A stretch of DNA of 64,000 nt from Amorphochlora amoebiformis (lineage: Eukaryota; Cercozoa; Chlorarachniophyceae): assembly GCA_054601695.1 (NCBI GenBank), contig BAAHQB010000037.1, positions 372,001 to 436,000 of the forward strand. The letters run 5' to 3'. The position numbers and the translations under genes are program-made. Under the pieces are notes generated by a model, which saw only the letters and a program-made list of their open reading frames with translations, ran no database searches and was not told the origin of the DNA. This document shows, in pieces, positions 1-16,523 of the stretch (its first letter is position 1; each line of letters opens with the position of its first letter).

Positions 1-11
1 ATTATCGTCTA

Positions 12-956
12 ATGGAGCCGAAAATGAGGCCAAATGGTCTGCTTCGCATTACCGTGGCCATAACTGCGCTCTTGAGTATCTCTTCTATGCTGGCCTTCAA
101 TTTTCGCTCTCCAGGTTTCCATATATGGTCTTGCGTGGGCAAACTCTTATCTCGAATTTTTCTGATGTGTTTTAGGTGTACTTGGCAAGGGTTTCCAGCG
201 ATACAAGCCGGTGGAGGAAGTGGGTCAAGATCCAGATGATCCTCGAACATATTTTTACCACAAATTTACGCCGACTAAGGTCTATCCTGCCGTATTTCGG
301 AGGGATGTTAAACCAATCTCTACACGATTTAACCCTAGGATGGCTATACCGAGTCCTACGTTGAGACAACCGGTCCCACCAAACGGCGTTCGATGGACAT
401 GTTGAAAAAGACCGTGGTAAATCTGTTGCTCCTTCATCTTGATATCAGTGTTCATTCCTAAAATATTTTACGAACCCGCGCAGAGGAATATGGACACTGA
501 TATGACCTTGGACGTCCCGTCTGGGATGGGGAGCCTCCGGGCCTTGAAAAAAATGGTATAACCTCATGATATTTCAAGCTTGAATCTAAACCCGTCCCTG
601 CAGAGCCTACCAACCCTCGCCGACATGACCTACGACGGGGATGACGAGGATCTCGAGGTCATCGATGAGGATGAAGAGGACCTGGATGATTTGGATGATG
701 ATCTGGACGATGACCTCGATGATGACCTCGACGATGACCTGGACGAGGACGACGAGGATGATTTGGATGACTATGACGAGACTGATTAGTAATAACCAAC
801 CCTACGTACCCGTCCCGTTGAAATCCCTTGCCCCTCTTAACCCCGAGCGATATCTCATTCTCCAGTGATGATGACGACGATGTTCTCGACGAGGACGATG
901 ACATCGAGGACGAGATTGACGAGACCGCGGATGAAATTCTGGAGATCGTCATCTAA
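12..956 (+). CDS. Gene 1: small acidic protein with N-terminal signal peptide, six exons
   Basis: Exons 12-114, 176-279, 339-416, 484-555, 604-788 and 866-956. All junctions are GT-AG with matching phase and introns of 48-77 bp; the CDS is 633 nt (210 aa) ending in TAA. Residues about 10-28 are a hydrophobic signal peptide ending SSMLA, followed by FNFRSPG; a Phe right after the cleavage site resembles plastid targeting in algae with red-derived plastids. The middle is polar (YFYHKFTPTKDGYTE, KRRSMDMLKK). From residue about 125 to the end it is almost all Asp/Glu, with repeated DDLDD blocks. I do not recognise the family. The Met at 12 is the first in frame, but an exon upstream of the window cannot be excluded. 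Gene 2 converges on it 36 bp downstream. Confidence 0.75.
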
Positions 957-992
957 TCACAAGCTTTTTCCTCACCGAGATTATCTGTCAAG

Positions 993-1220
993 TCAAAAAC
1001 TCAGTATGGGGGTCTTCTGAGGACACCGAACCACTGCAAAACAATCGAAGTAATACCCACTGTGTGCTGGTAAATTTCAAGTTTAAGTGATACGCAGTCC
1101 AAGAGTACACTACATTCAAGTTAGTAGTAACTTAGTACTCGTAGCTAGGTAGTACTCCATCATAGTATACTAGTCGCGTGATATGTCTAGTATGTATGTA
1201 CGTATTTAACTAGTTTAAGT

Positions 1221-1253
<33 letters not shown>

Positions 1254-1856
1254 TATAAAGTATATTATATGTATATATATATATATATATCATATATATA
1301 TATATATATCCAGTTATCTTATAACATGCAACGAATTTACTACTAGTAGCTAGGTAGTAGTACTACAGCTAGTACTAGTAGTATTTCTAGATTACATCTA
1401 GCAATTAATGGTACTGAATACGATATTCCAGTATATTGTCATGATTTTAACCTCTAGATCAATGTATGCTGCGTCAATCTATTTGAAATGAATTGATAAC
1501 CGATATCATTGTTGTGTAACACTAGGCATAGTGCACACATAACTAGATAACAAGTCACTGGACAATACAACCTTCCTGATCCAATTCGTCCTTACCAGTC
1601 TGTCCAGAAGGCCTAGAAGGCCCCTTATTCTGACAATCAGCAACTATACCACTTTTGGGAACTGCAGAAATGGGCGGTTGTATTGTCGATCGAACCTCAG
1701 CAACTGAATAATATTCAAAGTCAGGTTGCGAATCAGCAAGAATTTTGCGGGCGACATTACCGACTGGTCGAGCGGGTGAACAATCGATGGGCTGATCAAG
1801 TTATGGGTTGAATTATGTTCGTAAATTAATTTGATACACACACACACACACATATA

Positions 1857-1903
<47 letters not shown>

Positions 1904-2065
1904 TATATATATATATATATGTGTGTGTTTATATGTGCATACAATACGTATGTGTATAAATGTATATGTACACGTATGTTCTCATGTATCCAAGATATTT
2001 AATATATTGTATGTATACATACATATTTTATATATGTGTATATGTGTGTATATATATATATATAA

Positions 2066-2104
<39 letters not shown>

Positions 2105-2170
2105 CACATATATACTTATTTTTGTATACATATGTATATATTAATATATATATATATACATTATATATAA

Positions 2171-2201
<31 letters not shown>

Positions 2202-3550
2202 CATTTATATAAATACATATACACATACATATATATTGTTAATATACATGTTGATGTAAAATATATACTTGTATACTAATATATAGTATATACAATATAC
2301 ATATATTTATACATATATATATATATATATATATACCAATATGTATACATACAAATATCCCTAACCCTATCTCTAACCTTAAAACTAATTCTAAGTAACC
2401 TAACCCTACCCCTAACCCTACCCCTAACCCTAACCCTAACCTAACCTAACCGTTAGCCCTAACCCTAACCCTAACCCTAACTTTAAACCTTTCGCTAACC
2501 CTACCCTAACCAAAACCTGAACCCTAACCCTAACCCTAACCCTAACCCTAACCCTAACCCTAACCCTAACCCTAACCCTACCAACCTTAACCCTAACTTT
2601 AGCCTAACTCTAACTAACCTAACCCTTATCCTAACCCTAACCCTAACCCTAACCCTAACTTTAAACTTATCTGTAACCCTAACCCTAACCCTAACCTGAA
2701 CCCTAACCCTAACCTGAACCCTAGCCCTAGCCCTAACCCTACCCTAACCCTAACTCTACCCCTAACCCTAATCCTAATTAACCTGACCTTACCTACTAAA
2801 CATAATCCTAAATCTAACCCAAGCCTAACCTTAGCCCAAACCCTTGTCCTAAATGTAAATCTAACAGTATCCCTAATAATTCTCCATTTAAATCTACAGT
2901 ACCCTAATATTTCCATCCATCACCTAAATATTAACCCTAACTCTAACATTAACCGTAACTGTAATCCTAAGCCTAGATGTAACCCAAACCTTAGCCCTTA
3001 CATTGACTGGACTTATAGATAGATAGGTATATCCATAAATAAATATACATATATATAAAATATATATATATATGTATATATATATATAATGTATATTTAT
3101 TGTATGTATATTACATATATATTTTTATATATATATATAAATATATGTTTACGTAATGTAATATATATAAATACCTATATATATAATATATATATATATA
3201 TATTGATTGTGTTACATATTACGTAATCATACATGAAGACATATGAATACTCATTTATATAAATATATATATTTATATATATATATATATATACATATAT
3301 ATATTGTGTTACATATTACATATATATATATATAGAATATTATATATAAATATATTTATATATATATATATATACATTAATAATATATATATACATGTAC
3401 ATAAATGTATGCATACATAATATGGTTACACATGTATATATATATATACACATACATATACATATATATACATGCGCACATTAGTTTTTAGGTCCAGAAT
3501 ATGTATTATGAATATACACGTGTATAATTAGGTATAAATGTTGCCACTAT

Positions 3551-3583
<33 letters not shown>

Positions 3584-3639
3584 CATACATACATACATAC
3601 ATATATACACACATACATACACATACATATATATATTTA

Positions 3640-3676
<37 letters not shown>

Positions 3677-4008
3677 ACATATATATATATAGTATTTATT
3701 ACGAATTAGAATCACTCTATTAAAACTGTCTATAACCTCATCAACGGCCACACCTACCCATGCCTCGCCCCCAGTCATCCACACGCCCTCCCCTCTCTCC
3801 CCCCCCTTCTCCTTCCCTTCCTTCATGACCGCCTTTTGCCTTAAAATTCCACTAATTTCTTGGAACTAAAGGATGAGTGGTAAATTATGATTTAGGGGGC
3901 TAGGATTAGATGAGGGTTACCTGTCCCGATGTCCCTGAGATGGTCCTACATTGTGGATTAATACGTTTAGGTGTACTGTGTATATGCTCATGTGGGCTAT
4001 GATGCTCT

Positions 4009-4065
<57 letters not shown>

Positions 4066-4113
4066 CGTATACCTACGACGAAATGCAGCATCTCTTTATG
4101 CAAATACGGCCGA

Positions 4114-4150
<37 letters not shown>

Positions 4151-4299
4151 AAACCTGTGTATGTGTACACATGAGATTTACATGAGAATATATATATATA
4201 TATATATATATGTATATGAGAGAGTGTATAAGTGTATTTGTATAGCATACATATATACATATATAAATATATTGATAAATAAATAAACGTAAATATATG

Positions 4300-4358
<59 letters not shown>

Positions 4359-4438
4359 CAAACGTGTACATATTCACCGTATGTATTGTATCATATATAT
4401 CTTATACATATATATATATATATATACATGTATATATA

Positions 4439-4477
<39 letters not shown>

Positions 4478-4813
4478 GTATATATATGTAATCAACCCGT
4501 TGCAGGAGCAGCGAAGGTCTCCCAAAAGGATCAAGTCAGGCATTTTCACCGATTTCGACTTCAATTGGTAGTTTTTCACTAATTCTGAGGGCCTCTTGGA
4601 CGTTCCAGGCTTTTTGTCGGAGTTGGGCGTGTTGTTCGTATTCGGGTTGTTGGAGTCTGGTTGCGCTTGTTTGGATGATTCTTTCCGATGGATAGGGGGA
4701 ATTGGGAGGCTTGAAAGGAGATGGGAGACGGCGAAGCTATGCAAAATTGTTAATTGTTTACACGTTGTACCAACCATATCTGTATATTGATGAAGAAAAG
4801 TGGTGCACATAAC

Positions 4814-4844
<31 letters not shown>

Positions 4845-4883
4845 ATGTATATATAATTTATATATATTGTGCATATAAATATA

Positions 4884-4918
<35 letters not shown>

Positions 4919-4994
4919 CAAATATACAGGTGTACATTTATATATATGTATTTGCAAATTTTAAAAAAAAATCGTGATACATACAAATATACAT

Positions 4995-5032
<38 letters not shown>

Positions 5033-5211
5033 ACCAGTATTATATATATGTATTATATATCATCCTTATTTCACATATAAACCTTCGATCGCAAGGACAC
5101 TCTGCGTCGAAATCACCATCACATTCAGGGGCCGATGCCGCGACTATAATTGTGTTGTATATTTAGTATATATTTGAGTGTGAATACAGAATATTATATA
5201 TATATATATAT

Positions 5212-5245
<34 letters not shown>

Positions 5246-5251
5246 ATGGAC

Positions 5252-5321
<70 letters not shown>

Positions 5322-5370
5322 CACGTACGCACATGTAAGAGTATTCATCATAAATATTATAGGTATATAT

Positions 5371-5405
<35 letters not shown>

Positions 5406-5557
5406 TATCACATATGTACAATATATGGTAATGTTAATCAGGAGAGATGACTAGATACGTTATATACATACATATATAAAATTGTATACACATAATATGG
5501 ACATATGTAGTATGCATACATAAACATATACACGTCACACATACATAATATGTATAC

Positions 5558-5590
<33 letters not shown>

Positions 5591-5740
5591 TGTATAAAAA
5601 TATATGTACATGTATTATATGTAGATACATTTAATAATATATCAATATATATACATATATATATATATATATGAATATATATGTATGTATGTATCTGTGT
5701 AAATTTATTTGTAAAATACATACATATATATACATGTACA

Positions 5741-5785
<45 letters not shown>

Positions 5786-6564
5786 GTAAATATATATATA
5801 TATATATATATATTGCATATATATATATATGCTGCAGGCTCTTCTTAGTAGAAAGTAGATATAATTATATTATATTATATTATATATATATATATATGTT
5901 TGTATATGTGTGTATAAATATGTATACATTGTGTGCATTTATAGGTAGAATGTATATGTGTGTTAGTTAGAGCATATTATATATATATATATATATGTAT
6001 ACAATATATATATATATATACGTATATTGATATATATATATATACATGTATATATATGTATGTATGTATATATATATATATATGTATATGTATATATTGT
6101 TAGAGCAACAATAGAAATAGGATGAGAGGGTGCAGTTTAATGTGTAAACATCAATAGAGTATAGAAACATAGTCATAGCTATGCTAGAGATCGCTGGAGA
6201 TCGCTGGAGATCCCGGAGATTGCTGGGAATCGCTTCATCCTGTACTACCCGGTGCTTCCTGATGGTAACATGGCTCCAGACTATCAGGTGACAAGATGTG
6301 ATATCACGTCACGTTACATTCTGGAACTCTCCACGCTGATTCCAAATAGTTCCCCGAATTCGAGAGAATATGGAGGAGCTTATGCACATACATTCACAAA
6401 GCTAATACCAAGAGGCACGATCTAAACGGCCAATCCAAGCTGGTCTCAACCAAATAATGGACGAATAGTGGTGTACCATATCGCTGCGCTAACAATCACA
6501 ATATATATAAATATATATATGTATATATATATAGTATATATATATATACATGTGGATGTGTGTT

Positions 6565-6621
<57 letters not shown>

Positions 6622-6683
6622 GCTTGTAAAAAGGCGTAGCATTGCTATTATGTGATATGAATATCACACTATTTTGCACATCA

Positions 6684-6714
<31 letters not shown>

Positions 6715-6810
6715 ATATATATATATATATACAGTATATGAATACATTTACCAATTTTTAGCGGTTCACCGTTAACGACGAAATGACACGCAATCGCTTC
6801 CGATTTCGAG
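993..6810 (-). CDS. Gene 2, 3' part: unknown protein, eleven exons
   Basis: Exons in transcript order: 6810-6752, 6483-6451, 6378-6318, 6280-6249, 5143-5083, 4709-4497, 4093-4073, 3945-3921, 3865-3737, 1791-1596, 1033-993 (TGA at 995-993). Every junction keeps phase and together they give 289 codons plus stop. The first part looks folded ([35 protein letters not shown]). The large exon at 4.6 kb is a polar Asn/Ser/Lys linker. The last long exon reads [20 protein letters not shown] and onward. No domain is recognised. The ninth exon could instead end at 3758. A branch point like TATTAAT precedes the exon at 3945. A telomere-like array fills the intron 3736-1792. No start codon is seen, so the 5' end is probably the block at 12.2-8.3 kb, through one exon I could not place. 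Confidence 0.6.
2358..3005. repeat. Interstitial telomere-like CCCTAA array
   Basis: About 650 bp of CCCTAA (TTAGGG on the minus strand). Perfect hexamers occur at about 2519-2580; elsewhere variants such as CCTAAC, CCCTGAA and CTCTAAC dominate. It decays toward 3005. TA repeats flank both sides, and it lies inside the intron 3736-1792 of gene 2. Confidence 0.9.
6094..6200. repeat. Dispersed repeat, copy 1 (copy 2 at 41745-41872)
   Basis: Shares with 41745-41872 a diverged block containing GTTAGAG, ATGAGAGG, CATCAATAGAGTATA/CATCGATAGAGTATA, GTCATAGCTA and GCTGGAGATC in the same order and orientation. Extends into a short internal repeat of GATCGCTGGA at about 6189-6210. Neither copy shows a clear reading frame shared between them. 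Confidence 0.6.
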
Positions 6811-7082
6811 CTACAGATAAATAGAAAGTTATACATCACACACACACACACATGTATATATATACGTATATATATTGTATATATATATATATATATGTAT
6901 GTACATACATATATTATATATTTACAAATAATGTGTGCATCATGCTCAATTTACTCTTGATGTCCATGCATACATCCATATATATATATATATATATATA
7001 TATCTATATATATATATATATACACATATATATATATATATATTTACATATATATATATATATATATAAAGATATATTATGT

Positions 7083-7236
7083 ATATGTGCAACTTATACG
7101 TGACTAATTCTTCACACATAAATTTAATAAATATAAACAAATATCTATATGTTTATTTATATATATATATATACATATGTGTGTGTGTGTGTGTGTCTAT
7201 ATATATTTGTACATATACTACTCACACACTTATATG

Positions 7237-7273
<37 letters not shown>

Positions 7274-7785
7274 TACATATATATATATACATATGTATCT
7301 TGTTATATGTACGTGTTTAAAATACATTCCTATATGTATGTACGTGTATACATACATGCATATATATATATATGTACCTATATACATATAATATATATAT
7401 ATGTATATATATGTATATATATATATATATGTATATATATAAATAATATAAGTAAATAAATCTATACATATATGTATATGTGTATAATTATACATATATT
7501 CCATATGTTTTGTTACGTTGTATATTAAGAAGATATCACACGCATATGTGCAATTTATACATGACTAATTCTTATATAAATATAATAAATATAAATATAC
7601 ATATATATTATATTGCATATATACATATATGTATATATTATATATTGCATATATATATATATACATTATATATATGAGTGTGTATGTATATATGTGTGTA
7701 TCTTATTATATGTACGTGCTTAAATACATTTCTATATGTACACATGGATATGCATGTATAAATATACATATATATATATATATGC

Positions 7786-7835
<50 letters not shown>

Positions 7836-8000
7836 GTGCGTGTGTATATATATATATATATATACAAATATATAATATATATATATACATATATATATAT
7901 AATATATATTATATATATATATATATATGTATACCTAATTGTACATATCTTCCATACATGTTTTGGTATGTTGGTTATATCTTATATATATATATATACA
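7083..8000. repeat. Diverged tandem duplication of about 460 bp
   Basis: Landmarks recur at a 400-460 bp offset: TGACTAATTC at about 7101 and 7562, TATATGTACGTG at about 7304 and 7707, and the TGTTTTG-type segment at about 7507 and 7958. The copies differ at many TA positions. It lies in gene 2 between exons 8392-8321 and 6810-6752. Confidence 0.65.
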
Positions 8001-8195
8001 CACACATATATATAATATATATATATATATGTGTATATATATATATATGTACATGTGTGTGTATTTATGTATTATTTGTATATAAATATATATACACATT
8101 TATGTATATGTATATATATTTGTATATAAATACATATACACATTTATGTATATGTATATAAATGCATATATAAAGCATGTATAAATTACTACACA

Positions 8196-8243
<48 letters not shown>

Positions 8244-8320
8244 ATAACATATATATATATATACACATATATACATATATATATATGTATAATATTGCAC
8301 ACATATATACCCATATGTAC

Positions 8321-8454
8321 CTGCTGAATATCAAAGATTCTGCTTTGATAGGGGGTATGCGAGATAGAGTAATAACCGATTTGGTTGTGTGCCTGAAGAT
8401 GTATTGTTTTCATATACGTAAATCGTTGCATACATTTAGTATATATATACACAT

Positions 8455-8491
<37 letters not shown>

Positions 8492-9087
8492 ATATATGTA
8501 TATAGATAGAAAATACATACACTTATACATACATGTATTATCATAAACATACATATATATAGAGGTATATATTGTTTACATATACATGTAATGAAATGTT
8601 GATGTATAAACCTACGTCGGATTTTGTGTGAGATTAGAACCGAGGTTTACCCAATAGCGCTGGAAATTAAGTGAAGGATGAGTTACATGAAATTATCCCA
8701 TCAAACTTCCCCATATTCCGGTTTCTTCCCTTCACTTTTTTAGCTCCCTTCCCTCCCTTTTGTCTATCCTCTCTCGTTTTCTCTCTACCTCTCTCTCTTT
8801 CTCTCACTCTTTCTCTCTCTCACTCTGTCTCTCTCTCACCCTCCCTCTCCATCTCTCTAACCTGCCCTCCCTTCTCCACTCTCCCTAACCCACCCTATTT
8901 ATCTGCCTCTGTCCCGCTCATCTTTCTTTCCCTCTCTCTCTGCTCTCTCTCTTCCAATCTCTACACCTTCTCTCTCTTTTCTCTCCCTCACCCCGTTAGG
9001 TGTATATTCTTGAGTTGACTACTTAAATCGACACCTTTTTAATGATGTTATCATTCATCAAAAGGCCGGCTATGGCTGTTCGGGCCT

Positions 9088-9145
<58 letters not shown>

Positions 9146-9315
9146 CAACATACAATATACAAACATAATCAACCGCAGCATATATATACAAATGTATTTA
9201 TATTTAGATGTGCAAATGTACATTTTATTACATGTCCATAATATATATATATATATATTCATAACATATATATATATATATATACATACATGTAAATATG
9301 TATATATATATATGT

Positions 9316-9383
<68 letters not shown>

Positions 9384-9843
9384 CTACATATATATATATA
9401 TATGTATGATGTAGATAAATGTATATAAGATTTATGTAAATGAATTAGTATGTATACCCCTTCAATGGCGACGAAATCCGGGTCACGTGACTTGATTGCC
9501 TCTGAGATATATGATACATATGACATACTGCATATATGTCATGTGATGATTGTCTCTGAGAAATATGATGTCCACATACAATATGATGTACAGAGGCATT
9601 CTCTATTTACAATATACAAGTACATATATATTACATACATATACACATATGTGTCTTCATATGTATATATATATATATATATATATGTATATACATGCTA
9701 TATAAAGATGCATACATATTATATATAATATATATATATACATTTACATATATATATATATATGTAATATATAAATATATATATATATATGTGTGATATG
9801 ACATGCAGGTGTGCACCTATGTGTTAGCTTATGAATTTTATAC

Positions 9844-9910
<67 letters not shown>

Positions 9911-10200
9911 CGTGTGTGTGTGTATGTGCATATAGGTATATGCCATATAAACATACACGTATATACGTACGTGTGTGTGTTTTTCGTGGTGTGGGTATTG
10001 TGTGCGTTGTGTGGATGCTTGTGCATGTATTACTTAAGAGGCCTAAAGCATGGTCTTTGAGATCCAATCGCTCGAATCGAGATAGGTCGTAAGAAAGGAG
10101 CTTTCATTATTTAAAAAATACATAATCACCACATACATATCCAGATATGGAAGCATGTAGTAGTATATGTTTACATATATGATACGTAGACAATATATGT

Positions 10201-10248
<48 letters not shown>

Positions 10249-10335
10249 GTTTATATATACGAGTATAAATGTATTTTTTTATAGTGTATGTAATTTATGT
10301 TGACATAAATATCTCTACGAAAAGTTAAATATATG

Positions 10336-10391
<56 letters not shown>

Positions 10392-10506
10392 CATATATAT
10401 ATGTATGTTTAAATAAATTTTTACATATGTAAAAAATACAATATAAAATGTATATGTATATATATATATATATATATACATATATATATTATATATATAT
10501 AGATTA

Positions 10507-10541
<35 letters not shown>

Positions 10542-10974
10542 CATACTTGCCCGTTTATTACACACACCGTGTAATATATGTAATTTTAAATTTCGCACGT
10601 AAACGTTACTTGTGTCGTAATATTAAATATAGATATATACATATATATATATATATATATACATATATACATATATACACACATACATATACACACATAT
10701 ATAAATATATATTCTAATAATATACGCGAAAACGTGTACATATATGAAAAATGTTCAATTTATATACATTTATATATATTTATATATATATACATATACA
10801 TACATATACATATATATATATATGTATACATATATATATATATATATATGTTCATATATAGATATATATATATATATGCCTGTATATATATATTTCAATT
10901 TTCTTACCGAAATTTCCTTTTGCCATGGGCCATATTTCTCGTCTACAGTTGCATATGTTCTCCACTGATTCTAG

Positions 10975-11010
<36 letters not shown>

Positions 11011-11078
11011 CATTATACATATGTATATATATGTATGTATATATTATTTATATTATTCATACATAAATATAATATATA

Positions 11079-11112
<34 letters not shown>

Positions 11113-11393
11113 ATTATATATATTAATATGTATGTACATATATTTATATTATTCATACATAAATATATACACACACATATATATATATACAATTATATAC
11201 GTATATATATATATATTATATGTATATATAAATATATACATATCATTTCATACTCAAGTATCTCAAATACAAACACACATAGTATTCAGATGAATATATT
11301 GGAATGTAATATATATATATATAAATCATATATATACAAATACGTATTCGTAAATATTTTACATATATATATATATATATATATATGTGTGTA

Positions 11394-11438
<45 letters not shown>

Positions 11439-11882
11439 TATGTATATGTATATATATATATATATTCTATATATGTAAACATATATTATATATTTATGCA
11501 TGAGTATGTAGATTAAAACATATCATGTGTTAATATTTTAAGACATATATATATCAAATATTTCAGCGTGTATATGTATGCATAAACTACATAACATATA
11601 CAGCTTTATTCTTCTTACAAATATATATGTATAAATATATATATATATATATACATGTTTATGTACGGATAGGTTTTGTAAACCTTCTCGTAGCGGATAG
11701 GAGCACTCCAATGCCCCCGTGAGAAGTGGAGACTGCGAACTCTCGCCCACTATTTGTAACGTATATATATATATATATATATATAAATATATATATATAT
11801 AATACTTACATATATATATATATATATAATTACATACTAACTGCAAATGACATATGTGTATGCATATATGTATACATATATA

Positions 11883-11957
<75 letters not shown>

Positions 11958-12098
11958 TCACAAAATTCTAATATACATGTATGTGAACACATATACATAC
12001 ATATATATATATATATATATACATACAGATTTGTATATATATTATATACATATATATATGCATATAATATTTATAGACATTAACGTACATATAAATAC

Positions 12099-12146
<48 letters not shown>

Positions 12147-12241
12147 TATATGTATATACATGTATATATGCAGGCGTTTGTAACTCGTAAGAACATGTAT
12201 TCTTTTGTTTACACATGCCCAATACGTATAGACGCTCCCAT
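8321..12241 (-). CDS. Gene 2, 5' part: unknown protein, eight exons
   Basis: Exons 12241-12226 (possible start MGASI), 11749-11684, 10942-10908, 10100-10034, 9501-9458, 9085-9035, 8659-8651 (a 9-nt microexon RYW), 8392-8321. The donors at 10907 (GTAAGA) and 8650 (GTAAAC) are strong, and phases match throughout (360 nt, 120 codons). The product is mostly helical, for example [15 protein letters not shown] then [15 protein letters not shown] then [17 protein letters not shown], and ends [18 protein letters not shown] do not recognise the family. It ends in phase 0 while the next block downstream needs phase 2, so one exon is missing between 8320 and 6811. The alternative is two genes. The start exon is the weakest part, and the 9-nt exon is optional because skipping it keeps the frame. 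Alternatively the gene stops in exon 9085 (KKVSI, then TAA). Confidence 0.55.
8740..8996. repeat. CT-rich tract
   Basis: An imperfect (CT)n/(TCC)n polypyrimidine tract on the plus strand, inside a gene 2 intron. Similar tracts occur at 23570-23765, 30045-30220, 59375-59435 and 63165-63350. GA-rich equivalents are at 39880-40165, 59255-59330 and 63820-64000. Confidence 0.9.
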
Positions 12242-12265
12242 ATTTCTATTATAGAACATATATAT

Positions 12266-12345
<80 letters not shown>

Positions 12346-12879
12346 TAGATTTGCGAAGGTATACATATATACATTGTGATATATGTATTTAATTAGGTAT
12401 AGATATACATATATATATATATATGTATTTGTGTGTATATATATGCATATGTATATGTACATATACATATAGATATAATATTTATATGTATAGTATATAC
12501 ATTTAGTCATATATATCGCACTATATTATATATATATATATATAGTCATAGACATATAAATATATATAAATATATACATATATACATATATATATATACA
12601 TATGTATATATTATATACTGTGTACATATTTACATTTATGTCTATATGCATTTATAAAAATGTATATATACATATATACATATATACATTATATATATAT
12701 ATATATGTATATGCATTTATGTATATATATATATATATATATACATGGATAGTAGGAATGCATACATATGTACATATGTATGTATAATATATATAAATAT
12801 ATATCCATTATATCTACAAGGAGTTTGACAATTTTAAAGCGCAATTACGCACATATTATTTTGCTGTATATATACATAT

Positions 12880-12912
<33 letters not shown>

Positions 12913-12916
12913 GTAT

Positions 12917-12961
<45 letters not shown>

Positions 12962-13162
12962 AAACCTATATTACATATTACTATACGTATGTAAACTGTG
13001 AGGGATGATAAACAAATAGTGCAAACAGACAGTTACATGCACGAACTCACACGTAATAGAGACGCAAACAGACTAGAGATGCAAACAGACTAGAGACGCA
13101 AACAGACTAGAAACACAAACAGACAGATAGCCAAAGAAAGGCAGACGAGACATCAACAGGAA
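12242..13162. other. Intergenic region between genes 2 and 3
   Basis: Holds the long (AT)n at 12269-12341, TGTA/TACA variants, a (GT)13 run at about 12936-12961 and the 17-bp minisatellite. No exon with splice-compatible ends was found. Confidence 0.7.
13057..13124. repeat. 17-bp minisatellite, four units
   Basis: Four consecutive units of TAGAGACGCAAACAGAC with one to three substitutions; a partial unit lies upstream at 13020-13030. It sits just past the gene 3 stop codon, probably in its 3' UTR. Confidence 0.85.
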
Positions 13163-16269
<3,107 letters not shown>

Positions 16270-16523
16270 CGTTTGAGAACAATCAAGCTGATTGGAATAT
16301 CGACAAGCTATTATGTTATCATTCAAAAGTTGATATGCGGTTAATGAAATATTGATATATAGATATTTCAATGTTTTATATATATTTATGGCATTGGCAA
16401 ACACGCGATTAAATCATTCGGATTTTAAAAGTCGTTCCGCACCCGCAAAAGGGACGTGGAGCTTCATAAGGCCGGAAGGCATAGCCATTCGAAAGCAATT
16501 TTGACGACTGCACAGAAGGAAAA
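16270..16523. promoter_or_regulatory. Bidirectional promoter region between genes 3 and 4
   Basis: The 254 bp between the divergent start codons must hold both 5' UTRs and core promoters. Only a short AT-rich stretch (about 16330-16390) is present and no TA array. No convincing TATA box position can be assigned. Confidence 0.5.

Noticed and set aside
1620-1827. Plus-strand open frame with [18 protein letters not shown]
   Set aside because: The minus-strand exon 1791-1596 of gene 2 has strong splice sites and correct phase on both sides; the plus frame is its antisense shadow.
7083-7600. Candidate 23-nt exon SCINCTYA linking the two halves of gene 2
   Set aside because: Phase fits, but the sequence lies in the 460-bp duplication, is TA-like and differs between copies; too weak to list.
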